Assembly: GCF_025583945.1 (NCBI RefSeq)
Contig: NZ_JAOEGU010000034.1
Span: forward strand, 1-41,629
Source: Methylobacter psychrophilus
Lineage (GTDB): Bacteria; Pseudomonadota; Gammaproteobacteria; Methylococcales; Methylomonadaceae
Length of the DNA: 41,629 nucleotides
Direction of reading: 5' to 3'
The translations under genes were made by a program, and so were the position numbers. This document shows, piece after piece, positions 34,944-41,629 of this stretch. Below the pieces are notes generated by a model, which was not told the DNA's origin, did no database searches, and was given only the letters and a program-made list of their open reading frames with translations. Position 1 is the stretch's first letter, and every line of letters starts with the position of its first letter.

Positions 34944-36068
34944 TTACGTTACGGCCGGTCTCAGCATCGACGTTTTTCCCACCATAACATCCACTGCTTT
35001 CAATAGCCTTTTAAAAACAGACTGTTGGAGATAAGTAATATTATGTTTTTTGCACAAAGCCATGACTTGTGGCTGCATTTTTTGATATTGACTTAATGGC
35101 ATATTCGGCCATAAATGATGTTCGATTTGGTAATTTAACCAGCCATAAAAAAAATCATTCAAATTAGAGCCTGTTGGATAATTCACTGATCCTAAAATCT
35201 GCCGAAGATAAAATTCGCCTTTGCTGTTGGCTTTTTCGTCAAACATCATTACATCATCGCCTGCGTGATTTGGAATCATCACCAAAAAACTGTGCATATT
35301 GGTGAGGATTTCCGCCAGAATTGAATTAATTAATACACTGATAACAGCAAAACTTCCTAAGGGGGAAAACAGCAAAGGCAGCAATACAAAACGATAGGCT
35401 GTGTAAGGTAAAATGCTATGCAGCCATAATCCTCTGCCCTGTTTGGTAAATAAACTCCATGCTCCAAGGCGGGTCATCACCGGTTCAGGTTCGCCCTGCT
35501 GCCTGGCAGAATTTAAGCGCAATTCCTTATGGGTTCTGGGTGTGTAATAGACAATTTTCCATATTCCGGAAAAAAGCGCCACAATCACATAGCGTTGCCA
35601 CATTGGCAGGCTTGATTGCCTGAGCCATTCCATATTGTGTTGCGCATTGTTTGGGTCTTTTTTTTCACCCAATCTGTAATGATGCAGTACGTCATGCTCG
35701 TGATGCCAGCCTGCCGGAGTCATCCAATCCGGCCAATCCATAAAACGTCGCCAACCTTGTGCAAATTTCTTGCTGGTGTAATTGCTGTTTACACCTTCAA
35801 TTTTATCGTATGCTTTATGAGTAACCGGATGTCCTACTTGTGTCCAACGTGTGAAGCTGCCCTGGCTGATTAGCAGTGCGGAAATGGGGTTGGGGAAAAT
35901 CCAGGCCGTGCCATAGCCGATAATGGAACAAATTTTGCCCCAGCGTTCCATTCTTGTTAAATGCTTAAAATCGTCAATACCAATATTGGCTAAAGCTTGC
36001 TGGTGAAGTTCGCGGAGGTCTTTGGCCAATTGTTCGCGATCTACCGATTGATAACTGTCTAAACTCAA
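34944..36068 (-). CDS. Fatty acid desaturase
   Basis: A 374-residue membrane di-iron desaturase. The three histidine boxes are visible: GHPVTHKAYD (HxxxH type), HHEHDVLHHYRLG, and the third, QIEHHLWPNMP (QxxHH). Membrane pairs lie near 50-70 and 210-260. The QIEHH box and absence of a cytochrome b5 domain point to an acyl-lipid desaturase. Neither the substrate nor the position of the double bond can be read. It starts at TTG with AAAGGG 9 bases upstream, and the frame is closed by TAA just before, so this start is firm. It is convergent with the MCE operon. Confidence 0.9.
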   Translation of the reverse strand: MSLDSYQSVDREQLAKDLRELHQQALANIGIDDFKHLTRMERWGKICSIIGYGTAWIFPNPISALLISQGSFTRWTQVGHPVTHKAYDKIEGVNSNYTSKKFAQGWRRFMDWPDWMTPAGWHHEHDVLHHYRLGEKKDPNNAQHNMEWLRQSSLPMWQRYVIVALFSGIWKIVYYTPRTHKELRLNSARQQGEPEPVMTRLGAWSLFTKQGRGLWLHSILPYTAYRFVLLPLLFSPLGSFAVISVLINSILAEILTNMHSFLVMIPNHAGDDVMMFDEKANSKGEFYLRQILGSVNYPTGSNLNDFFYGWLNYQIEHHLWPNMPLSQYQKMQPQVMALCKKHNITYLQQSVFKRLLKAVDVMVGKTSMLRPAVT

Positions 36069-36541
36069 AACGTTTTGCCCTTTTTAAATGCAATGATGGG
36101 AGGTTGAATCACTTTGCTGTTACAGTGAAATCTGAAGTAATTAAAAAATTACACAGAATAAAGCGTTATTGATTATTTTCCAAATTAAATTAATGCCCCA
36201 TCGCTCTGTGGTGCTGCTTGTAATTAAGAATGTATCCTGCCAATTTAAATCAGGACGATTTTACCGAAACCATCCCTGTAATGGCATTGCTATCCATACA
36301 ACTTTTTGCATAATAAAATAACGTGTAGAACAATCGCCAAGCTTGCTTTCCTGTTGGAGAGGGTTGGGGTGACGAGTGCATGGATGCAGGGCAATGCAGG
36401 AGCCGTTGCCGAGGAGAATAAACTCAAGCAGTTTAATCTCCGTCAAGGGAGAACTATCGGGGGTTACAGTGGTTTCTACTTGGGCAAATATCTATGCTGC
36501 AAAGAATGGTATCTGTGTTTTTAAGTGTCTATTTACGCGAT
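36069..36541. other. Intergenic region with a desaturase promoter and repeat-like sequence
   Basis: 473 bases. Frames in it are short and lack ribosome sites. The right half (about 36345-36415) is unusually GC-rich for a gap (GGAGAGGGTTGGGGTGACG, GCAGGGCAATGCAGGAGCC) and resembles dispersed intergenic repeats. A promoter for the desaturase is listed separately. Confidence 0.5.
36155..36183 (-). promoter_or_regulatory. Possible promoter of the desaturase
   Basis: Read on the minus strand: -35 TTGGAA (36178-36183), 17-base spacer, -10 TATTCT (36155-36160). Both boxes match the sigma-70 consensus at four of six positions. It would give an 80-base leader. Confidence 0.4.
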
Positions 36542-37336
36542 TTATCGATGTAAAATCAGTTCCAGAACCAGTTTGCTACCAAAATAAGCCAAAAGCAGCA
36601 ATACAAAGCCAATTAAAGTCCATTGTATTGCTGTTTGTCCACGCCATCCGTAACGACTCCTGCCTATTAACAGACCGGTAAATATCACCCATGCCAGCAA
36701 GGATAAAACGGTTTTATGTACCAAGTGCTGTGCAAATAAATCTTCTATAAACAAAAAACCACTAATTAATGAAATAGTCAGCAATACAATTCCTGCGCCG
36801 AGCATTTGAAATAATAAGGCTTCCATGGTTTGTAGTGGCGGCAATGACTGAATAAAGCATTTCGGTGGATGTCTTTTTAGTTGCTGGTCTTGAATGGCGA
36901 GCAAGATGGCCTGTAGGGCAGCGATGTTTAAAAGGCTGAAAGCAATAATTGAGGTCAGAATATGAGCGCTCATTGCCCAGTTGTAGGTGATTAATAGTTG
37001 TGTTTTTTCGGTAAAGTTAAGATCTAATGCCAGCATGCAGGCAGCAATCGGAAATATTACGATGCCTAATTTTTCTACAGGTTTATTGAGTGCTGCTATT
37101 AATAAAAGCAGGGCAACAATCATGGCAATGAGTGAACCGGTACTAAAAAAACTAAAGTTAAAGCCGCCATTCTTCTGGAAAATAACAGCTTTAAATAAAA
37201 ATTGTGTAAAAACCGCTGTCCATGCCAGATAAAGGGCTGTGCGCTGCATTTTGCTCTGGTTAAAGTGGCGGACAATAAGCAGGGTACTTGCCAGGTAGGT
37301 ACCTATTGATAGAGTGGCTAGTGTGGTGGTTATCAT
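36542..37336 (-). CDS. ypjD: YpjD-like cytochrome c assembly (CcsA-type) membrane protein
   Basis: A 264-residue polytopic membrane protein with about eight helices. WAMSAHILTSIIAFSLLNIAALQAILLAIQDQQLKRHPP and the C-terminal FAQHLVHKTVLSLLAWVIFTGLLIGRSRYGWRG are typical of the YpjD/CcsA-like family. Histidines in the AHILTS and HLVHKT stretches could bind heme. The gene is divergent from ffh, as in E. coli and many relatives, which supports the assignment. The exact role of YpjD in cytochrome assembly or in other heme handling is not established. ATG start; no clear Shine-Dalgarno. Confidence 0.88.
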   Translation of the reverse strand: MITTTLATLSIGTYLASTLLIVRHFNQSKMQRTALYLAWTAVFTQFLFKAVIFQKNGGFNFSFFSTGSLIAMIVALLLLIAALNKPVEKLGIVIFPIAACMLALDLNFTEKTQLLITYNWAMSAHILTSIIAFSLLNIAALQAILLAIQDQQLKRHPPKCFIQSLPPLQTMEALLFQMLGAGIVLLTISLISGFLFIEDLFAQHLVHKTVLSLLAWVIFTGLLIGRSRYGWRGQTAIQWTLIGFVLLLLAYFGSKLVLELILHR

Positions 37337-37523
37337 TGGTTTATATAAAAGCTGGCAAAATTATCGGGTAAGCTATCTTAACTTAATCGGCAGGGTTTAA
37401 ATTGTTCAGTTATTGCAACGGGTGCAAAGGTCTTAATGGATATGGTAATATACCAGATTAAATAGTCCTAGCGCATTTGTACTAGCGGGTAGTTTTCTTA
37501 GATTAAACAATAAAGACATAGAT

Positions 37524-38879
37524 ATGTTTGATAATTTAACCGATCGATTAAGTAGTACTCTTAAAAAACTTAAGGGTCAGGGTCGCCTGACCGAAGATAA
37601 TATCAAGGAAACACTACGTGAAGTGCGTATGGCTTTGCTTGAAGCTGATGTGTCTCTAGGGGTTGTTACGGACTTTATTGAACGCGTCAAAGAAGGTGCT
37701 TTAGGGCAGGACGTGCAGGCAAGTTTGTCACCCGGTCAGGCAATGATCAAGCTGGTTCAGGCTGAGCTTGTCAAGGTCATGGGGGCTGCGAATGAAGGGC
37801 TTAACCTCAACGCGGTTCCGCCTGCAGTGATTTTAATGGCAGGTTTGCAGGGCGCAGGTAAAACCACAACCGTTGCTAAGTTGGGCCGTTGGCTGCAAGA
37901 AAATCAAAAGAAAAAAGTCGGTGTGGTCAGTGCTGATGTTTATCGTCCTGCGGCTATTAAGCAACTGGAGATGTTGGCAAATGAAGTTGATTTAGTTTTC
38001 TTTGACAGTGATTTGTCGCAACAGCCTATTGATATTGCTAAAAATGCAATTGAAGCGGCCAAGAAAAAATTTCTTGATGTCATTATTATCGATACTGCCG
38101 GTCGTTTGCATATTGATGATGAAATGATGGGCGAAATTAAAGCCTTGCATGCAGCAATAAATCCTGTCGAAACATTATTTGTTGTTGATAGTATGACGGG
38201 GCAAGATGCCGCCATTACCGCAAAAGCTTTTAATGATGCCCTGCCATTAACAGGTGTTATTCTTACTAAAGCCGATGGCGATGCCCGAGGCGGTGCTGCG
38301 CTTTCTATTCGGCATGTTACCGGTAAGCCTATCAAGTTTATTGGTGTCGGCGAAAAAACCGATGCCTTGGAACCTTTTCATCCTGACCGTATAGCCTCCC
38401 GTATTTTGGGTATGGGCGATATGCTGAGTCTGATTGAAGAGATTGAGCAAAAGGTTGATAAGGAAAAAGCTGAAAAATTTGCCCGCAAAATGCAGAAAGG
38501 CAAGGGCTTTGATCTGGAAGATTTTCGTGAACAGTTACAGCAAATGCAAAGTATGGGTGGTGTCAGCTCTTTGCTGGATAAATTGCCCGGCATGAGTAGT
38601 GTTCCTCAGGAAATGAAAGATAAGATTAATGATAAGGAGTTATCTCGCCAGATCGCTGTTATTGGTTCCATGACCATGCAGGAAAGACGTTATCCTGATT
38701 TGATAAAAGGTAACCGAAAAAAACGTATTGCAGCAGGTTGTGGTCAGCAGTTGCAGGATGTTAATCGTATTCTAAAGCAATTTCTGATGATGCAGAAAAT
38801 GATGAAGAAGTTTAAATCAGGCAATATGGCTAATATGATACGTGGCATAAAAAGCAATGTACGAGGCATGAGGAAGTAG
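37524..38879 (+). CDS. ffh: Signal recognition particle protein
   Basis: The SRP54 homologue, which binds 4.5S RNA and signal sequences for co-translational targeting to the membrane. The 451-residue protein has the N-domain MFDNLTDRLSSTLKKLKGQGRLTEDNIKETLREVRMALLEADVSL. The GTPase domain has G1 GLQGAGKTTT, DVYRPAAIKQL, DTAGRLHIDDEMM, TKADGDARGGAAL, and FIGVGEKTDALEPFHPDRIASRILGMGD. The methionine-rich M-domain (about 325-451) holds QQMQSMGGVSSLLDKLPG and MTMQERRYPDLIKGNRKKRIAAGCG. The ATG start with MFDNL matches the family. Confidence 0.98.
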   Translation: MFDNLTDRLSSTLKKLKGQGRLTEDNIKETLREVRMALLEADVSLGVVTDFIERVKEGALGQDVQASLSPGQAMIKLVQAELVKVMGAANEGLNLNAVPPAVILMAGLQGAGKTTTVAKLGRWLQENQKKKVGVVSADVYRPAAIKQLEMLANEVDLVFFDSDLSQQPIDIAKNAIEAAKKKFLDVIIIDTAGRLHIDDEMMGEIKALHAAINPVETLFVVDSMTGQDAAITAKAFNDALPLTGVILTKADGDARGGAALSIRHVTGKPIKFIGVGEKTDALEPFHPDRIASRILGMGDMLSLIEEIEQKVDKEKAEKFARKMQKGKGFDLEDFREQLQQMQSMGGVSSLLDKLPGMSSVPQEMKDKINDKELSRQIAVIGSMTMQERRYPDLIKGNRKKRIAAGCGQQLQDVNRILKQFLMMQKMMKKFKSGNMANMIRGIKSNVRGMRK

Positions 38880-38950
38880 TTTTTTTTGTTGCTTTACCAA
38901 GTGGTTACGCGAAAAAAACAGATTAAGTGTTGATTCTTTCCAATTTATTC

Positions 38951-38978
38951 TTCACTTATAGTAAAATTCGCGTAAAAT
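38951..38978 (+). promoter_or_regulatory. Possible rpsP operon promoter
   Basis: -35 TTCACT (38951-38956), 16-base spacer, -10 TAAAAT (38973-38978), 41 bases before the rpsP ATG. A GAGGAAA ribosome site follows. The boxes are only moderate. Confidence 0.35.
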
Positions 38979-39019
38979 AGGCAGATTAAATTTTGACTAA
39001 ACGTTTTTGAGGAAATTAG

Positions 39020-39271
39020 ATGGTAACCATTCGTCTTTCAAGAGGCGGCGCTAAAAATCGCCCTTTTTATCATGTTGTTGTAACCGATAGCAGAAGCGGC
39101 CGCGATGGTCGTTATATAGAGCGTGTTGGCTTTTTTAACCCGTTAGCTCGTGGTAATGAAGAAAGATTGCGTTTGGATAGCGATCGTGTTGACTATTGGA
39201 AAGCCAATGGTGCCCAACCTTCAGAACGTGTTGCAAAATTGATTAAAGACGCACTTAAAGTCGCTGCATAA
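39020..39271 (+). CDS. rpsP: 30S ribosomal protein S16
   Basis: An 83-residue ribosomal protein with the family landmarks [39 protein letters not shown] and [19 protein letters not shown] clear GAGGAAATTAG site precedes the ATG. It heads the rpsP-rimM-trmD-rplS operon, with 4 bases to rimM. Confidence 0.98.
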   Translation: MVTIRLSRGGAKNRPFYHVVVTDSRSGRDGRYIERVGFFNPLARGNEERLRLDSDRVDYWKANGAQPSERVAKLIKDALKVAA

Positions 39272-39275
39272 TCTG

Positions 39276-39782
39276 TTGTCTAAGCAGCAGGAAATAAACG
39301 TTGGGAAAATTTCCGGCGTTTTTGGCATAAAGGGATGGGTTAAGGTATTTTCTTTTACTGAGTGTAAAGAAAATATTTTAAATTACTCGCCCTGGTTGTT
39401 GAAAAAAAGTGGCGAAACTAAATCAGTTAATGTTGTTGACGGCAAGTTACAGGGCAAGGTGGTAGTTGCTCAGCTTGACGGTATTACTGATAGGGATGAG
39501 GCCGCAAGTCTTATGGGTTGGGATATTTTTATAACCCCAGACCAATTACCAAAAGTAGCAAAAGACGAATATTACTGGTCTGATCTGATTGGTTTGGCTG
39601 TTGAAACCAATCTGGGAATTCAGTTAGGCGTTGTTGAAAGTATGTTGGAAACCGGTGCCAATGATGTTGTTATTGTTAAAGGAGAGCGGGAGCGGGTCAT
39701 TCCGTTTTTACAGGGACAAACAATAATTGCTATTGATCTGGATGCCGGCAGGATGATTGTAGATTGGGATCCTGACTTTTAA
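39276..39782 (+). CDS. rimM: 16S rRNA processing/ribosome maturation factor RimM
   Basis: Assists late 30S subunit assembly, binding S19 and helix 31 and 33 regions of 16S rRNA. The 168-residue protein has the N-domain start [23 protein letters not shown], the [15 protein letters not shown] segment and the PRC-barrel part [39 protein letters not shown] followed by VIPFL. It starts at TTG, 4 bases after the rpsP stop and without a Shine-Dalgarno, so translation probably depends on ribosomes leaving rpsP. The unusual start may keep its level below the ribosomal proteins. Confidence 0.95.
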   Translation: MSKQQEINVGKISGVFGIKGWVKVFSFTECKENILNYSPWLLKKSGETKSVNVVDGKLQGKVVVAQLDGITDRDEAASLMGWDIFITPDQLPKVAKDEYYWSDLIGLAVETNLGIQLGVVESMLETGANDVVIVKGERERVIPFLQGQTIIAIDLDAGRMIVDWDPDF

Positions 39783-39790
39783 TTATCATC

Positions 39791-40528
39791 ATGCATTTTG
39801 ATGTTGTAACATTATTTCCTGAAATGATAGCCGCAGCTGCAAGTTATGGCGTAACAGGCAGGGCAATAGAGCGAAAAATAGTCAGTTTGTCAGTATGGAA
39901 TCCACGAGACTATACGCACGACAAGCACAGAACAGTGGATGATCGTCCCTACGGTGGTGGCCCTGGAATGGTAATGAAATGCCAGCCCTTGCACGATGCA
40001 GTCAAAAGCGCAAAGCAGGCTGGTAGTGAAGCTGCAAAAGTAGTTTATTTGAGCCCGCAGGGTAAGCCGATTACCCAGGCTTTATTGTCAGAAGCTTGCG
40101 ATATTTCGCAATTGATTTTGGTTGCAGGGCGCTATGAAGGTGTAGATGAGCGTTTTGTCGAGCTGGATTGTGATGATGAATGGTCTATCGGTGATTATGT
40201 TATTAGTGGTGGTGAGCTTGGTGCATTAATTGTCATTGATGCCATAACTCGTTTATTACCAGGTGTACTTGGTCATGAGGAATCTGCCAAGCAGGATTCT
40301 CATATGAATGGCTTGTTGGATTATCCGCATTTTACCCGGCCTGAGCAACTTCCTGAATGTTCAGTGCCAGATGTTCTATTAAGCGGTAATCATGCTGATA
40401 TAGAGCGCTGGCGCATGCAGCAGGCGTTGGGTAGAACATGGCAAAGACGACCGGATTTGTTAAAAAACATGAATTTAAGTGCAGAGCAGAAATATCTCCT
40501 GCAACAATTTAAAAGTGAAGTTGAATAG
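39791..40528 (+). CDS. trmD: tRNA (guanine37-N1)-methyltransferase
   Basis: Makes m1G37 in tRNAs that read CNN codons, which prevents +1 frameshifting. The 245-residue trefoil-knot enzyme shows [49 protein letters not shown], and the SAM-knot [32 protein letters not shown]. In the C-terminal part, PHFTRPE follows. It lies 8 bases after rimM and 9 bases before rplS. Confidence 0.98.
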   Translation: MHFDVVTLFPEMIAAAASYGVTGRAIERKIVSLSVWNPRDYTHDKHRTVDDRPYGGGPGMVMKCQPLHDAVKSAKQAGSEAAKVVYLSPQGKPITQALLSEACDISQLILVAGRYEGVDERFVELDCDDEWSIGDYVISGGELGALIVIDAITRLLPGVLGHEESAKQDSHMNGLLDYPHFTRPEQLPECSVPDVLLSGNHADIERWRMQQALGRTWQRRPDLLKNMNLSAEQKYLLQQFKSEVE

Positions 40529-40537
40529 GGTGTGGTA

Positions 40538-40879
40538 ATGAGCAATATTATTGATGAATTGGAAAAAGAACAGCTAAGACAGATTCCTGAATTTAATCCA
40601 GGTGACACGGTTGTTGTTCAGGTTAAAGTAAAAGAAGGCGAGCGTGAAAGAATTCAGGCTTTTGAAGGTATTGTAATTGCAAAGCGTAATCGCGGATTAA
40701 ATTCTGCTTTTACCGTTAGAAAAATTTCTCACGGTACCGGCGTTGAGCGTGTTTTTCAAACCCATAGTCCTATTATCAGTGAAATTGCTGTTAAGCGTCG
40801 CGGCGATGTCCGTCGTGCTAAATTGTATTATTTGCGTGATCTGACAGGTAGAGCGGCTCGTATTAAAGAAAAGCTGTAA
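40538..40879 (+). CDS. rplS: 50S ribosomal protein L19
   Basis: A 113-residue protein with [73 protein letters not shown] split through the usual L19 landmarks and ending in [22 protein letters not shown]. The ATG at 40538 is preferred over an in-frame GTG at 40532, since AGGG (40527-40530) has a seven-base spacing to it. It is the last gene of the operon; a strong terminator follows. Confidence 0.97.
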   Translation: MSNIIDELEKEQLRQIPEFNPGDTVVVQVKVKEGERERIQAFEGIVIAKRNRGLNSAFTVRKISHGTGVERVFQTHSPIISEIAVKRRGDVRRAKLYYLRDLTGRAARIKEKL

Positions 40880-40903
40880 GTAGCTTTTGTTTTTACACCG
40901 TTG

Positions 40904-40932
40904 AAAAAGGCAGCTTATAGCTGCCTTTTTTT
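40904..40932 (+). terminator. Strong intrinsic terminator of the rpsP operon
   Basis: AAAAAGGCAGCT (40904-40915) and AGCTGCCTTTTT (40919-40930) are perfect complements around a 3-base loop, and the T-run continues to 40932. It lies 25 bases past the rplS stop. Confidence 0.93.
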
Positions 40933-41502
40933 ATGTTTAAATTTAAGGGTTTTCATTTTTTAACATAAGGTTATTTGTATTTAAATCTTTGTTATGAAGC
41001 GTGATTCTTAAATAAAATATGGGGGGAGTCTTACTTTACAATCGCCGATTACCTTGTGAAAATGTCTGCATGTTAACGTCAATCACGCTTCATTTATCCA
41101 GCTCAGAAAGATCGCGGGTATTAAGTGAAGCTTTTAGTGTAGTCATACAGGCGAGCATTACTGATCAACTTACTGTAGTCATAGTCGTGATTTTCCAGGG
41201 GTGTACTGCGACTAAAAATATTCACTGATTAGTAAGGAGTCTCAACCAGTGTCTATAGGGGTATCAATAACCGTACGGGTAGTCACTTGTGGTTGTCCTG
41301 AAGGCATGTACAATAAATATCTTCCTCCTTACCTGTCGAATGGCAAGAGCCATATTTGATTCCGGCATTTCCCTTCATGTTGATGCCCATTTCACGCCAA
41401 GTCTTGATTTGGTAAATCCAGATACCATACTATATTTCCTTGGCAATTTTTGGTGGCTCCGTGTTCATATTTGAATAAATTTCACCATCCCTTAGCAATA
41501 CA
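40933..41502. other. Intergenic region before an IS element, no confident gene
   Basis: 570 bases. Frames of 60-70 codons occur on the plus strand but lack ribosome sites and any recognisable motif. A minus-strand TAAGGAGGAAG (41321-41331) is a perfect Shine-Dalgarno followed by a 23-codon frame from TTG at 41313 to a TGA at 41242, which I regard as uncertain. A 13-bp inverted repeat is listed separately. Confidence 0.5.
40994..41093. repeat. 13-bp perfect inverted repeat 100 bp apart end to end
   Basis: ATGAAGCGTGATT (40994-41006) and its complement AATCACGCTTCAT (41081-41093) bound a 100-base segment. The spacing is large for a hairpin, so this may be a small mobile-element remnant or a pair of binding sites. 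Confidence 0.5.
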
Positions 41503-41629
41503 GTAAGCACGTAGCGCCACCATCTTAAAACATTTTAAATGCACTGGTATCCTTCAGTTTTTTTCTGAGGATATCTCATGGCATTAACTGAACAGCAACT
41601 AAAACATATAAAAACATGGCAAGCGTGTG
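41503..41629 (+). mobile_element. Left end of an IS66-family insertion sequence, cut by the window edge
   Basis: The element seems to begin at GTAAGCAC (41503), matching the GTAAGC start typical of IS66-family terminal repeats. A non-coding leader of 75 bases, a good ribosome site and the start of a TnpA-like frame follow. The 8 bases before it, GCAATACA (41495-41502), are the presumed target copy. IS66 makes 8-bp duplications; the second copy lies outside this window. Confidence 0.65.
41578..41629 (+). CDS. IS66 TnpA-like accessory protein, N-terminal fragment
   Basis: Only 17 residues are inside the window: MALTEQQLKHIKTWQAC. The pattern (short leader, H-x-x-x-WQA[C/S]) matches the start of IS66 TnpA proteins, where the motif HIEAWQASGLSQ is common. 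A strong CTGAGGAT ribosome site lies 7 bases before the ATG. The assignment rests on few residues and the neighbouring terminal repeat. Confidence 0.55.
   Translation, partial: MALTEQQLKHIKTWQAC

Noticed and set aside
36306-36524. Small frames in the desaturase-ypjD gap
   Set aside because: They overlap repeat-like GC-rich sequence and have no start signals.
37940-38335. 131-codon antisense frame inside ffh
   Set aside because: Mirror of the ffh GTPase domain; no independent start signal or homology.
41019-41228. 69-codon frame after the rpsP operon
   Set aside because: No ribosome site, unremarkable composition, and one arm of the 13-bp inverted repeat lies within it.
1-41629. tRNA, rRNA or CRISPR array
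   Set aside because: No cloverleaf with a GTTCRA-type loop and no evenly spaced repeat array was noticed in the gaps; a covariance-model scan would be decisive.

Overview
The window is a chromosomal stretch from a gammaproteobacterium, dominated by housekeeping genes. Three blocks follow known gammaproteobacterial gene orders: aroQ-accB-accC-prmA-dusB-fis-purH-purD (minus strand), ypjD divergent from ffh, and rpsP-rimM-trmD-rplS. Moderate GC, an acyltransferase of the PEP-CTERM/exosortase type, an MCE lipid transporter with a fused STAS-permease, a QxxHH-type fatty acid desaturase and many short intergenic inverted repeats would fit a Methylococcales methanotroph (Methylobacter-like). No methane-oxidation gene lies in the window, so that placement is an inference.

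Layout. 1-2000: end of a membrane-protein frame, then yajQ and cca (minus). 2037-4649: a TSUP permease, msrB and an M18 aminopeptidase (plus). 4735-9778: a tightly coupled three-gene signalling unit (YfiR-like periplasmic protein, membrane GGDEF/EAL enzyme, TonB-dependent receptor), each overlapping the next by 4 bases. 10236-12779: a solitary exosortase-associated acyltransferase, a SAM methyltransferase carrying an 18-bp perfect hairpin inside its frame, and an AlkB-type dioxygenase. 12870-17576: purD, a repeat-rich gap, purH, fis, dusB. 17840-20704: a two-gene cysteine-rich membrane/metal-binding unit of unknown role, rlmI and prmA. 20811-21605: an AT-rich secreted protein that looks foreign and splits prmA from accC. 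21849-24095: accC, accB, aroQ. 24578-30994: a Sua5-type tRNA-modification enzyme, a second TonB receptor, a secreted unknown, a SIMPL-domain protein and a glycine-zipper protein with a promoter and possible operator. 31226-34846: a four-gene MCE/Mla-type lipid transport operon ending in a PqiC-like lipoprotein. 34944-40879: fatty acid desaturase, ypjD, ffh and the rpsP operon, closed by a strong terminator. 41503-end: the apparent left end of an IS66-family insertion sequence whose first gene runs off the window.

The genes do not form one pathway. The most notable local systems are the receptor-linked c-di-GMP operon and the Cys-rich pair. Smaller points of interest are the foreign gene inside a conserved order, the decayed duplicate of a gene 3' end next to the Cys-rich pair, and the variety of dispersed inverted repeats. 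I saw no tRNA, rRNA, CRISPR array, or complete mobile element.
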